A stretch of 64,000 bases of DNA, taken from assembly GCA_963573305.1 (NCBI GenBank), contig OY754332.1:142593977-142657976 (forward strand), in the 5' to 3' direction. Shown here one piece after another: positions 11,901-22,838 of the stretch (positions within the stretch are counted from its first letter, which is position 1; each line of letters begins with the position of its first letter). Source of the DNA: Pyrrhosoma nymphula (lineage: Eukaryota > Arthropoda > Insecta > Odonata > Coenagrionidae). A program made the translations under genes and the position numbers. A model generated the notes under the pieces. It had not been told where the DNA came from. It saw nothing but the letters and a program-made list of their open reading frames with translations, and made no database searches.

Positions 11901-12498
11901 CGTTAATTTATCTATGTTTAAAACACCGTTTTGGCTTTCGTCATACTCCTAATAAAACGTGTCCTTAAAAACCGGCCAGTTGACTTTCCGGACAATCCAG
12001 TTGCCCGGCATGATAAAATTTGGGTTAAAATTATTTTCTCTATTTATTAAAAGGGGAAAATGATCGCTCCCACACAGATCATTATGAACAGTCAAGTGAA
12101 GCTTGTTCGTCAAGATACTCGACGTCATGCAAAGATCGATTGTAGAAAACTGACAATTAAAAGAGTTAAAACGAGTGTGTTCCCCATTGTTCATTAAAAC
12201 TAAGTTAAAATCTTTAATAAAATTAGATAAAACCTGGCCCCTACGGTTGCACTGCTCCCAAGAACTACCCCAAAGGGTATCGTGAGCGTTAAAATCCCCT
12301 AATAAAACGAAAGGTCTCGGTAACTGACGAATAAGGGCGTCAAGATTGAATCGGGTAACCGGTGCCCCCTCTGGCAAGTAAACATTACATAATGTCACAG
12401 CCTCTGGGGCATGTACCGTCACTGCGACTGCCTGAAAAGGCGTTGTCAGCTGCACTCGGGAGGTGTAAAGGGCCTCCCTAGTAGCAACTGCCACTCCA
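8989..12498 (-). pseudogene. I-alpha ORF2: endonuclease (partial), RT, RNase H, zinc motif
   Basis: Reading leftward from 12,498: endonuclease from GVAVATREALYTSRVQL, with LLGDFNAHDTLWGSS and GSDHFPLLI (11,949-12,498). The linker and RT are at 10,846-11,829 (NYRPISLTSC, FFDMEKVYDRVWR). RT continues at 9,286-10,845 with NGVPQGSVLSATLFAIAIND and GSLFVDDLAIFC. RNase H follows in the same frame: FTDGSKSDAACSC, YTAELLAIKMALDE, ICTDSMSALQS and LWVPGHVGIGGNEKADAAA, which hold the D-E-D-D residues. A C-terminal CDDC...H...C motif precedes the stop at 8,989-8,991. EN+RT+RNase H in one ORF after a CCHC ORF1 is the hallmark of the I clade. Breaks are a stop near 11,949, a frameshift at 10,845, and I-beta at 12,499. 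The first codons lie at 18,423-18,612. Confidence 0.85.
12486..12498. repeat. 13-bp target-site duplication, left copy (I-beta)
   Basis: AACTGCCACTCCA, identical to 18,410-18,422. The same sequence belongs to the I-alpha endonuclease coding region, so it marks the exact I-beta integration site. Confidence 0.9.
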
Positions 12499-12726
12499 GT
12501 AGTAGTAGTATTTGGTTTTAGGGTGCTTCGACGACAAGGGTCATTCGCACCACGAACAACCAACAATGTGTCTTTTATTAGTTTATTAAATCAAGTAACA
12601 GTAAATAAATATATAATTAAATAAATATATAATTAATAAACAATTAAATTTTTAAAACAAATATATAAATTAATTTAAGAAGGGTAAAAAAGATACTCTG
12701 CTATTTGTAGACCAGTATACAATGAG
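12499..12726 (-). other. 3' UTR and terminus of I-beta
   Basis: AT-rich 3' UTR of 228 bp. Its last 65 bases (12,499-12,563) hold the family terminus: GTGGTGCGAATGACC, GTCGTCGAAGCACCC, AAAACCAAAT and then repeated CTA. Because the tail directly abuts the target duplication, this copy proves that the hairpin motif is the 3' end of the I-clade family rather than a separate repeat. Confidence 0.75.
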
Positions 12727-15700
12727 TCATATCACGTTAAAAAACCTTGTTTCTTTCAAAAATTTTAAAACACCTGTGATGCAACCAGGGTCGTTCCCTA
12801 GGACCTGTCTTAGGTCCCCCCTGACGCCGAGCCTGTCACGTGCTACACGGAACATATTACACTCAGTCAGGTGTCTCACAGACATGGAAGAGTCGCAGTG
12901 GTCACATCGAGGTGGTGTCTTCTCCTCTGTAAAGAGGTAGGAGTGTGTAAGGTAGGTAGGAAGATTTGGATTTATAGGGTGCGTCGACGGCTATGGTCAT
13001 TTTGCATCACGCACAATCTAGTTTATATAAAAAAATAATATGAATGAATATAAATCTAGACAAAAGGTATCATTATCATTGTAACGGCACAGTGCCCTAT
13101 CCTCAGACGTGTAATCACCACTTCTTCCCTGCGAGTCCCTCCAACTGAAGTGGGCCACGCTAATATGTCCGGCTTGATGCTATGTAGCTTGTTCCCAGTT
13201 TGGGAGCGCCATCATTCTGACCACTTATTTAGGGCTACGTTTCTCAACATAGCCCTCAAATCGTCCGTGGTTACCAGCGAAGATGCGGTGCGGTCGTCGT
13301 TAAGGGCGTTTTTCGCCGCAAGGTCGGCCATTTCATTTCCGGCTATTCCCACATGCCCAGGGACCCACAGGAAACGAATTTCTACTCCCTTTTTATAAAG
13401 AGAAAAGATGGCGGATTGAATCTCCTGGACGAGAGGATGCAAAGGGGAATAGCCGGATCTGGCATTCAACGCACTCATCGAGTCGCTGCAGACCATGTAG
13501 GCGCCATTACATGCATGGATCCCACCAAGGGCCAATTTTATGGCGCAGAGCTCTGCCGTGTAGATGCTACACGACGGCCTTAGCTTCGCCTTGATGACTT
13601 CGTGGTGGGACGAGAATACTGCACACGCGCATGCTGAATGGGACAAAGACCCGTCTGTAAATACGGGGATGAAGCCGGAGTGGCAGTGCAGAACTTCCCG
13701 AAACATTTGCTGGTACTCCACTGATGTGGTGTAAGATTTCTGGACTCTTTTTAGAGCAAAGCTACACCTGGGAAATGGTACTCTCCACGGTGGGTGATCT
13801 GATAACCCACAGCCATACACTTCTGGAAGTGTTGCGTCCGTTCCCGCTATAAAATCATTAAAATGAATACTGAAGGGTTTGGTGGCCCTTGTCCGCCTAT
13901 TGAAAACGTTTAAAAACCGGGGGTTAAAAATTATATTGAAACAAGGATGCGCCTTCATAGATAAATTTTTTGTAGCGTAATTACACATCAAGATGTTCCT
14001 TCGCGTTGACAATGGAGGCTCCCCGGCATCCGAATAAACGCTCAAGATCGGAGACGTCCTGAACGCTCCGGTCGCCAGACGTAGTCCCGCATTGTGAACC
14101 GTTGATAACGGTTTCCAATAGCTTTCGCGACCCGAGGAGTAGACAAAACATCCGTAGTCTAATTTGGAACGCACCAATGCTCATTAAAATAAGAGCATGG
14201 TGGTGCGATCCGCGCCCCATGACGAATTAGATAAAATACGTACAACATTTTACACTTTAAAACATGTATCCTTTAAAACTCGAATATGTTCTCTCCAATT
14301 AAGTTTTGAGTCTAACACCATCCCGAGAAAACGAATAGATTCTACGTAGGGGAGAACTCTACCACCAAGTCGTAACTCTGGCGGGTGGTGGTGACCCCGT
14401 GTACGATTGAAATGCATACATTTCGTCTTTTCGGTTGAAAAGCGAAAACCATTTCTCTGGGACCAAGAATTAATTTTGCATTATAGCTGTATTTGCCTAG
14501 CCGCAGTCACTGGTTTGGACGACCGGCAGAAAATCGCAAAGTCGTCCACGAACAACGATCCCATAACAGGAGCACTGATGCATTTAGTGACATCGTTTAT
14601 CGCAATAGCAAATAACGTCATGCTAAGGACTGAACCCTGAGGCACTCCATTTTCCTGCGTGTAACGTTGTGATAGGTGTTTACTTATCCTTGTTCTAAAG
14701 ACTCGGTACGTTAAAAAATGTTTTATAAAAATGGGCATATTTCCCCTAAAACCCCATCGGTGCAACTTGATTAAGATATTCTGACGCCAGACCCTGTCGT
14801 ATGCCTTCTCCAGGTCGAAGAAGATCGCAATGACCTGCTGACGCAGAAGAAAAGCCTCCTGAATGAAGTTATCACTCCTGACGAGGTGATCGATGGTTGA
14901 TCCCTCTCGCCGGAAACCACACTGAATATTTGAAAGAAGGTTCCGTCGCTCTAACCACCAAACGAGACGACGGTTTACCATTCTTTCCATCACCTTGCAC
15001 AGGGGCTTGCAACTGGTCAGGGAGATGGGTCTATAGTTATTTAGATCCGCTCTTTGTTTCCCCTGCTTCGGGAACGAAACCACCGCAGATTCCCTACAGG
15101 ATGACGGGAAACTACCCTCGAGCCATACTTGGTTAAGTGTTTTAAGCATTTCCATCAACGCCTCCCCCGAAAGATTTCGAAGGAAGGCGTTGTGGATGCC
15201 ATCCAGTCCCGGAGATGTCTTTGGAAACTACAATGGCTGATCGGAGTTCCCAGAGGGAAAAGGGGTCATTATACTCCGCGGGTACGGACGTCTCAGTGAA
15301 ATTAAGAGGAATTCTCAGGAAGCGTTTCTTGATGGCCAAGAATGCATCAGAATAATTCCTGTCACTACTTATGTTGGCCAGTGACTCGCCGAATACTTCG
15401 GCAATATCGAGAGGTGAACTCACGACGTTGCCATTGACTTTCACGTATGAGACGCCGTACTCCTTGCGAGAGCCAGAGATGCTTCTTACTTTGTTCCATG
15501 CCTGTGCAAGTGGTGTCCTGTGGTTAATGCTGCTAACAAACTCCACCCAGGAGGCATTCTTAGCCTCCTTTACGACTCGTCAAGCTCTCGCTCTCGATTG
15601 ACGAAAGGAGGCTAGGTTTGCTGCGGTGGGGAACTTATTAAAAAACCCGCAAAGCGCGTTTCCGCAGACGAATTGCTTCCGCGCACTCCTTGTTCCACCA

Positions 15701-16564
15701 ACGAACTGCTGGCCTTGGGAGATTTCCCTGTGACCGTGGAACACTGCAATTCGCTGCTGCAATCATAGTTCCAGTTAAAATCTCCACGTTACGAGTGGCG
15801 TCACGATTCTCATCGTGTTTAAAAGTAAAACCCTGTCCAAAATTATGCCAGTCTGCTTTACGGACGATCCAATTGTCCGGTTGGATAAAATCTAAGTTAA
15901 AATTGCTTTCCAAATTGATGAAAATTGGGAAGTGGTCGCTTCCACATAAATCTGAGTGCAAAGACAAGTTCAGCTTGGTGAATAGACTGCTCGAGGATAT
16001 GCATAAATCTATGGAGGAGTATTCTCCATTGAAAGCATTGAAACGTGTTTTTTCACAAAGCTTGATTAAGCAAACAAAAGTTAAAATCAAGAATAAAACT
16101 GGCTAAGATCCGTCCCCTCCTAGTGCTTTGGCCCCTAGAGCTTCCCCACAAGGGATCGTGGGAGTTAAAATCGCCCAATAATATAAAGGGCCTTGCCAAC
16201 TGTCGGACGAGGGCTTCAAGGTTGCAACAATTCACCGGTGCACCCTCTGGTAGATAGACGTTGCATATAGTTATTACTTGAAGGGTAAACACGGTAATGC
16301 CACAGCCTGAAACGGAGTGGTCAGCTGTACTCGAGAGGTGTAAAGGGCCTCCCGAACAGCAACCGCCACTCCGACATGGGCTCTTAGGCCACTGAAGTCG
16401 TTACACCTTTCCACCTTATACCCATTTAAAATACCCTTGTCCGTTTCTTTAAAATGCGTCTCTTGCAGACATAACAATGAGGGGTTAAAATCTCGGATTA
16501 AAATGGCCAGCTCTTCTTTATGCCTATAAAAGCCGTTACAGTTCCACTGTAATATAAAAACCAT
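12727..16564 (-). pseudogene. I-beta ORF2: endonuclease, RT, RNase H, zinc motif, broken
   Basis: The start at 16,564 is supported by the MVFILQWNCNGFYRHKEEL opening shared with I-delta and the I-alpha remnant. Endonuclease boxes CLQETHFKE, LLGDFNSHDPLWG and GSDHFPIFI fall in three frames between 16,564 and 15,638. RT at 14,481-15,158 shows YRPISLTSC, FFDLEKAYDRVWR, NGVPQGSVLSMTLFAIAIND and GSLFVDDFAIFC. RNase H at 13,212-14,177 has FTDGSLSHSACACAV, YTAELCAIKLALG, VCSDSMSALNA and LWVPGHVGIAGNEMADLAA. The last zinc motif (CDHC...H...C, about 12,830-12,920) is separated from RNase H by the 130-bp insertion. Breaks occur at least near 16,280, 16,070, 15,590, 15,150 and 14,200-14,480. Function would have been target nicking, reverse transcription and RNA removal. 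Confidence 0.85.
12951..13080 (-). mobile_element. 130-bp insertion: very short 3' end of the same I-clade family
   Basis: Inserted in the last part of I-beta ORF2, where I-alpha continues without interruption. It contains the family 3' UTR motif (about 13,039-13,071), the terminal hairpin (12,978-13,014) and a tail of CTAC repeats at 12,951-12,965. It is flanked by the short duplication GTAA (12,947-12,950 and 13,081-13,084). It is best read as an extremely 5'-truncated retrotransposition event, but a non-autonomous derivative that spreads as a short unit is possible. Confidence 0.65.
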
Positions 16565-16641
16565 TAAATAAAATTTAAAATAAATTAATAAATAGATGAA
16601 ATAAATCCTACAGAGCAGTTTTTGTCCGCACTCATGCTTGA

Positions 16642-17811
16642 TCAGCGCTTAAAACGCTGCTTCCTTCCCTTACTCCGTATTTTTTGGATTTCTGAGTCAG
16701 AGAGACAGAAATCTTCGTCCATAGCCTCCGGTTTGGGATGAGTTCCCTTACCGTTACCGGAGGTACCGGGAGAAGGTGCTTTCTCTTGCCTAACGGGCGA
16801 GACTCCGGTGGTTTTTTGCGAAGAGTTCTTATTTGAAGAACTCGCAGACTTGGTGGTTTCTTTTTCAGCATTAATAACATTATTTTGCTTTCCTTCCTTA
16901 ACGGGTGTTTCATTTCCATTAATTGGGTCCGTTTGCGTAGAGATTGTTGTGAGCTTCTTCATTGTGGTGGTTGCTACCACGGCAAAGGATCTGGAAAAAG
17001 TAGGGCCATTTTGTGCCCGGTACTTTTCCCTTGCCTCAAGATAAGGTATTTTATTTAGTGTTTTTATTTCCATGATCTTTCGCTCTTCGGTCATCTTTGG
17101 ACAATTGCGAGAGTACACTGGATGTGCACCCTCACAATTTACGCAAAAGAGGTCAGAGACGCACTCTTCCCCATCATGCTTCGGTTTGCCGCAACGCGGG
17201 CAGGTGGCCTTACCCTGACATCGTGTAGCGATGTGGCCAAAGTGCTGGAATTGGAAGCATCTCATGGGGCTGGGTATAAAAGCACGGACAGGAACCGTTT
17301 CATAGCCAATGAATACTGTCGGGAAGCTTGTCGCAAGCGAACGTGAGGATGACAGATGTGGAAGCCTTCACCTCCCAGTTGCGCCTCGTGGTCAATTTGC
17401 GAACATCAACTACGCCTTGCGATGCCATCTCCCTTTTGATGTCTTCTGCATCTATATATAATAGGTCGTAGTGACTTATAACTCCCCGACATTTATTCAG
17501 GGTTCTGTGTGTCTCTACCTTGACCGGGATGTCATGAAACTTGGTCATTGCCAGCAGCTTTTCGCTTTGTTGGTCCGTGGCTGTTTCGATTGATAAAGAA
17601 CAATCTCTCAGTTTTTTGGCCGATTTTAACTCTCCAGGTACACACCCTTGAAAAACCTTTTAATTAAGAAGGGAGACACTTTTGTGAGAGTCTCACCTTC
17701 TTTTGTACATTTCATCACTAAATAGCGCTTCGAAGCGCAAAAAACACATTCTCCCCCGCCCGAATCCCGGCGAGATCTTTTTGATTTTGGTGGTGAGGCA
17801 TTCTCACCCAT
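16642..17811 (-). pseudogene. I-beta ORF1: CCHC nucleocapsid-like protein, broken
   Basis: ORF1 products of I-clade LINEs coat element RNA and help target integration. The start at 17,811 gives MGENASPPKSKRSRRDSGGG, a basic N-terminus like that of I-delta. The frame breaks near 17,626, resumes at 17,300-17,548 (GVISHYDLLYIDAEDIKREM) and breaks again before 16,642-17,265. The last piece has three CCHC knuckles: CFQFQHFGHIATRC (where the second cysteine has become F), CPRCGKPKHDGEEC and CVNCEGAHPVYSRNC. It ends in a Lys/Arg-rich tail. Length if unbroken would be about 389 residues, like I-delta. The loss of one zinc ligand and at least two frameshifts show decay. Confidence 0.85.
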
Positions 17812-18409
17812 ACCAAAATTTTTACTTCATCACCCGGTCTCCCCACCCACCACGGAGCCACACATTCGGGACGCCGCACCGCATACCGGTCACCAGGGCT
17901 AGCACGGGGGATATAGCGCTTCTGGTGGTGGATGTCTGTTTCGGGTAAGGACCTTCGATGTGCGAGCCCACCTAAACCCGCACACCTCCGGCCGCCCTAC
18001 ACAGACCCCCACCACCTTGGCACTCGCCACCGGAACGCTAAGCGATCGGAAGCCGATTGACCGGGAGTGGCTAGCTCCCAGCCATTCGTTTACGGGGAAT
18101 CCAGGGCCGAAGTGGGGTATTGAACCCCGGTCCATACCGGGTATCCGACACCCGGCTGGGTGCCGGAGAACTCACCCACCAGGATCCCCTTCTCCCCCTT
18201 ACGGGTCTCCATGCACGGCAAACACATGGGTGGATCTAAGGCATGGTGGTATCGCCTCACACAGACAGCTGACCCACTAGACTGTCCGGACGCTACCCAA
18301 GCTCTACAGGGGGTTTGTTGTCGGGGTTTTCTCCCCGCCCTTTTAGTCGCCTCTTACGACAAGCAGGGATACTGCGGGAGTATTCTCTTTCCCCGTACCC
18401 GCAGGGGGG
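17812..18409 (-). promoter_or_regulatory. 5' UTR of I-beta (internal promoter region, inferred)
   Basis: 598 bp of GC-rich non-coding sequence that aligns along its length with the 596-bp 5' UTR of I-delta (24,015-24,610). Shared blocks include CCACGGAGCCACACATTCGG, GATTGACCGGGAGTGGCTAG and GTCGCCTCTTACGACAAGCA. LINEs are transcribed from an internal promoter at their 5' end, so this is the likely promoter, but no initiator or TATA element was pinned down. A tRNA-like stretch with GGGTTCAATACCCC lies near 18,118 on the minus strand; it is not conserved in I-delta. Confidence 0.6.
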
Positions 18410-18422
18410 AACTGCCACTCCA
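18410..18422. repeat. 13-bp target-site duplication, right copy (I-beta)
   Basis: Identical to 12,486-12,498. The I-alpha ORF2 resumes here. Confidence 0.9.
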
Positions 18423-18612
18423 CCCTGGGCACGTTGGTCACTGGTATCTTCAACTCTAAAAACTTTAAAACCAATTAAAAGACCATTGTCGGTAGTTTTA
18501 AAAGGGTTTCTTGCAGGCATATGCAAGATGGGTTAAGATCCCGTATTTAAATAGCCAGCTCCTCCTTATGCCTATAAAAACCATTACAGTTGCACTGTAA
18601 TATAAAAGCCAT
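18423..18612 (-). pseudogene. I-alpha ORF2, first codons
   Basis: The minus-strand start at 18,612 gives MAFILQCNCNGFYRHKEEL, matching the I-beta and I-delta ORF2 starts. A TAA appears inside (after KEELAI). The segment ends at the I-beta target duplication and continues at 12,498, so it is the N-terminal end of the endonuclease described there. Confidence 0.8.
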
Positions 18613-18692
18613 TAATAATATAAAAATTAAAAATAAAAAAAATAAATAAATTGAATAATTTAAAAATGTAAAACACAGTTAAGGATCAACGC

Positions 18693-19686
18693 TTGATGCG
18701 ATTTCTCCTCCTACCTTTGGTTCTAGCCCGGAGGATCTCTGTCTCCGAGAGACATTCGTCCTCTTCCATTGACTCCGGTTGGTTGAGTCGGGCTAAACCA
18801 GATGGTCCGGGGGATACTGAGTTGCCACGCTTCTTTTGCGTGGCCCCGGCGGTGGTTATAGTGGGGTTCTTCTTAGGAGAACCCGGAACGGTGGCTTGTG
18901 TTTTATTTGCCGGATTTGTTGCCTTAGCCGGCTTGGCTGCTTCCTTCGGATCGGCTGTCTTCGTATTCTCATTCTTGTCGGTCTGTGTTCCTTGGGTGGT
19001 TTCTTTACAGTTGCTATGGAAGCAAAGGATTTAGAAAAGGTCGGTGCTACAAGGGCCCTAAACTTCTTCCTTGCCTCTAAATAAGGGACTTTATCAATTG
19101 TCTTAATCTCCATGACTTTTCGTTCTTCGATCATCTTCGGACACTTGCGAGAATACGCTGGATGCGTACCCTCGCAGTTCACGCAACGTGGATCTTTGTA
19201 CATACAGCACCCTCATGCTCCTCCAGGCTGCAGCGCGGGCAGGTGGCCTTGCCCTCACATCGCGTGGCGGTGTGGCCGAAGCGTTGGCACTGGAAGCAGC
19301 GCATGGGCGCCGGTATGAATGGTCGTAATGGTACCGATTCATATCCGACGAAAACCTTGTCGGGGAGACTGTCACGCGCAAATGTTAAAACGACTGAGGT
19401 AGTCTTTACTACTTCGCCGTCTCGCTTCGTTGTTAGTCGACGAGCATCAACTACTCCCTGAGAAGCCATATCTCTCTTGATATCATCGACTTCAACGTAC
19501 AGCAGGTCGTAATGTGATATTACTCCCCAACTGGTGTTGAGGGTGCGATGTACCTCTACTTGAACTGGTATATCATAGAGATTATGCATTAATAGCAGCT
19601 TGTCGCTTTGTTGCGGAGTGGCCGTTTCAATTAAGAGGCTTCCGTCACGCAGCTTCTTTGCAGGCCTTAAATCTCCGGGCACTGCA
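18693..19686 (-). pseudogene. I-alpha ORF1: CCHC protein, 5'-truncated and frameshifted
   Basis: Reading from 19,686: PGDLRPAKKLRDGSLLIETA, then GVISHYDLLYVEVDDIKRDM and two zinc knuckles (CFQCQRFGHTATRC, CPRCSLEEHEGAVC). A frameshift near 19,200 separates the third knuckle (CVNCEGTHPAYSRKC) and the MEIKTIDKVPYLEARKKF segment at 18,856-19,203. A second shift follows before the basic C-terminus near 18,700. About 70 N-terminal residues are missing at 19,686, where the CTA-type tail of I-delta begins. Confidence 0.8.
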
Positions 19687-19820
19687 GTAGTAGGTTTAAG
19701 GATGTAGGGTGCGTCGACGGCTAGGTCATTTTGCACCACTACACAGTCTTCGTAGTAAAAGTATTAAATATTAGTCACTTGCACTCATGTCACTTATTTA
19801 GTTAAAAAAATATAATGTGA
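19687..19820 (-). other. 3' UTR and terminus of I-delta
   Basis: On the minus strand: AT-rich UTR, then GTGGTGCAAAATGACC, TAGCCGTCGACGCACCC and a tail containing CCTACTACTG. It is the fourth copy of the I-family terminus in this window. Confidence 0.65.
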
Positions 19821-22759
19821 TTACAAATAAGACTCACAGGCCAACTCTGACTTAGATCCGTCTGTGTACACTGGCACAAAATCGGAGTGATTCCCTTTAA
19901 ACATTAAAAACTGACGCTGGTATTCCGAGGGAGTGGTGAAGGATTTTTGTCGATCACACAAGACCGCTTTAACCACGGGGGTGGGTGTTAACCAGGGAGG
20001 GTGTGATGAGTAAGAGACAGGGTACACTTTAGGTACCCTGAAATCACACCCGCGAATGAAATCATTAAAACGTACACAAACAGGCCTAGTGGCCTTCGTC
20101 CGTCGGTTAAAAATTTCTAAAAAACGAGGTTTAAAAAGTACGTTAAAACAAGGGTGTGCCGTCATGGATAAAACTTTGGAGACATAATTGCACATAAGCG
20201 CGTTCCTCCGGTGGCATAGAGGAGGCTCCCCTGCATCAGAATAGATGCTTACGACCGGGCTTGTCCGAAAAGCCCCGTACAGAGTCGTAACCCCGCGTTG
20301 TGTACGGGGGGCAATGCTCGTAGGTACGACTCGCGGGCGGACGCATAAATAAAACAACCGTAGTTTAGAGCGCACCAGTGTGCGATACAATAAAAGCAAA
20401 GTTGTGCGATCTGCTCCCCATGATGTGTGGCTTAGAAACTTTAAAATATTTAGAGATTTAATACATGTTGTCTTTAAAATATTGATATGTTCGCGCCAAT
20501 TGAGCCTGTGGTCGAGTGTCATACCAAGAAAGCGGGCTGACTTGACAAAAGGGAGATTTCTTCCCCCAAGGTGTAATGTGGGCTGCATTTGGATTCTTAT
20601 TTTCCTGTGGAAATGGACACATCTGGTCTTCTCATGGGAGAACCGAAAGCCGTTCCTTTGGGTCCACTGGTTCAATTTGTTCAATCTCATCTGAACCATT
20701 CTGGATGCAGTTGCCACCTTGGATGATCTGCAGAAAATTGCCAGGTCATCCACGAACAGTGTGCCTATCACCGGAGCCATGATACAATTCACGACGTCAT
20801 TTATCGCAATGGCGAAAAGCGTCACGCTCAAGGCGGAGCCCTGGGGAACTCCGTTGTCAAGACGGTAAAAATCAGATAAAAACTGCCCTATTCTAATTTT
20901 AAAAACTCGATGCGTTAAAAATGTTTGAATAAAATTCGGCAGATTGCCTCTAAAACCCCACTCGTGCAAAGTCTTTAAAATCTTCCGCCGCCAGACCCGG
21001 TCGTAAGCATTCTCCAAATCGAAGAAGACACCGATCACGTGTTGGCGGAGGAGAAAGCCTTCTTGGATGAAATTGTCGATCCTCACTAAATGGTCCATGG
21101 TGGAACGACCGCGTCTAAATCCACATTGGATGTTGTAGAGAATGTTTCAGCGCTCTAACCACCAAACGAGCCGCCGGTTCACCATTGTCTCCATTAACTT
21201 GCACAGGCAACTGGTGAGAGATATTGGCCGGTAGGAATTCGGATCAGCTCTATCTTTCCCATGTTTGGGAATGGGGACAATGACAGACTCCAGCCAGGAC
21301 GAAGGAAAGTGACCTTCAGCCCACAGCTGATTATACGTCTGCAGGACTTCCTGCAGCGCTGTCTCCGGAAGGTAGCGGAGAAAAGCATTGTGGACCCCGT
21401 CTGGTCCTGGAGAAGTGTCGTGGGAGTCATCGATGGCAGATTTCAGCTCCCACAAGGAAAAGGGGTGGTTGTAATCTGCCATGGTACGCGTCTCCTTGAA
21501 GCTTATAGGAATTTTCTCGAGACGTTACTTAAACGTTCGGAAGGCAGGATCCAGATTTTCATCGCTGCTCACCTTGGCGATTGACTGGCCGATTATCTCG
21601 CCAATGGCAGCTGGAGAAGTAACCACATTTCCTCTGACTTTTAGAAGGAGACGCCGAGCTGCTGGTTGTTTCCAGAAATGCTCTTCACCTTACGCCACAC
21701 CTGTGCAATTGGTGTGCTGATATTGACACCAGAGACAAAATTCATCCAAGAGGCCCTCTTTGCTTCCTTTACGACCTGACGGGCTTTAGCTCTCAGACGC
21801 CGAAAAGAGGACAGATTGTTTCCTGTCGGATATTTGTTAAAAATTTGCAACGCCTTCTTGCGTTTCCGAATGGCTTTGGCACATTCATCATTCCACCAAG
21901 GCACAGCAGCTCTCGACATGATGCGCCGAGACCGCGGTACGCTCATGTCGGCGGCGGTGATGATGCTGTTAGTCAATAGTTTTACATTAAAAGCGCTATC
22001 GCGATTTTTATCGCACGTAAAATTAAAATTTCTTTTAAAACATGGCCAATCGGCTTTCCGCACAATCCAGTTGCCCGGACGAATAAAATCAGAGTTAAAA
22101 CGCCGATCCTTAAAAATTAAAAGAGGGAATTGATCGCTCCCACATAGATCTTCGTGCACAGACAAGGACACCTTATTTGTTAAACTGCTCGATAAAATGC
22201 ATAAATCAATAGAGGAGAAATCACCATTGAAAGAGTTAAAACGGGTCTTCTCCCCGTTGTTCAGTAAAACTAGGTTAAAACCTAAAATAAAACTTGATAA
22301 AATGCGTCCCCTGCGGTTACTCTGTCCCGCAGTGCTTCCCCAGAGAGGATCATGAGCGTTAAATTCACCGAGTAAGATAAAAGGCCGAGGCAGCTGGTGG
22401 ACAAGGGATTCTAAATTAAAACGGGTGACCGGTGCACCCTCCGGCAGATAAACGTTTCATAACGTAACCGCCTCCGGTGCGTGCACCGTCACCGCCACCG
22501 CTTGAAGCGGTGTATTCAGTTGAACTCGGGAGGTGTATAGGGCCTCTCGAATAGCAACTACCACTCTACCCTGGGCTCGTTGGCCGCTGGTGTCGTCATA
22601 TCTCAGAACGTTAAAATATTTTAAAATACCTTTGTCCGTGTCTTTAAAATGCGTTTCTTGAAGACAAACGCAGGAAGGGTTAAAATCTCGGATTAATGAG
22701 TCCAGCTCCTCCTTGTGCCGATAAAATCCATTACAGTTCCACTGTAATATAAAAGCCAT
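19821..22759 (-). pseudogene. I-delta ORF2: endonuclease, RT, truncated RNase H
   Basis: The start at 22,759 gives MAFILQWNCNGFYRHKEELD. Endonuclease pieces are at 22,457-22,759 (CLQETHFKDTDKG) and 21,641-22,171 (GSDQFPLLI, where H of SDH is replaced by Q), with a frame loss between them. RT at 21,147-21,482 has SPGPDGVHNAFLR and YRPISLTSC. RT continues at 19,821-21,098 with VFFDLENAYDRVWR, NGVPQGSALSVTLFAIAIND and GTLFVDDLAIFC. RNase H begins VYTDGSKSELAC and is cut after the first catalytic Asp. A stop near 21,140 separates the RT pieces. The copy could not retrotranspose by itself. Confidence 0.85.
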
Positions 22760-22838
22760 TAATAATATGAAAATTTAAAAAATAAATAAATAAATAAATT
22801 TAATAATTAATTTAAAAATGTCAAACACAGTTGGAGGA

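Larger units (their letters stand above)
12499..18409 (-). mobile_element. I-beta: full-length I-clade LINE nested in I-alpha
   Basis: A 5.9-kb minus-strand copy with both ends defined by a perfect 13-bp target duplication. Order on the minus strand is 5' UTR (18,409-17,812, starting CCCCCCTGCGGGTACGGGG), ORF1 (17,811-16,642), ORF2 (16,564-12,727), and a 3' UTR ending in the terminal hairpin and a CTA-repeat tail (12,499-12,515). The 5' UTR and start resemble those of I-delta, so both are complete at the 5' end. A 130-bp insertion at 12,951-13,080 lies in the end of ORF2. Both ORFs have several frameshifts, so it is full length but dead. Confidence 0.9.
5611..19686 (-). mobile_element. I-alpha: I-clade LINE copy split by nested insertions
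   Basis: Reconstructed from three blocks. The 3' terminus is at 5,611-5,676, the 3' UTR and ORF2 at 8,884-12,498, and the start of ORF2 plus ORF1 at 18,423-19,686. The first gap is filled by J-1 (5,677-8,883) and the second by I-beta (12,499-18,409). The second gap is certain because the 13 bases at 12,486-12,498 are repeated exactly at 18,410-18,422 and the two ORF2 halves meet there. The first gap is inferred because the 3' UTR motif at 8,898-8,930 matches the one that directly precedes the terminal hairpin in another copy (13,039-13,071). The 5' side of ORF1 is missing at 19,686, where I-delta abuts without a matching duplication. Confidence 0.75.

Noticed and set aside
18110..18180. tRNA gene in the I-beta 5' UTR (GGGTTCAATACCCC box B-like)
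   Set aside because: No cloverleaf, and the I-delta UTR does not conserve the box; at most a chance or decayed promoter-like word.
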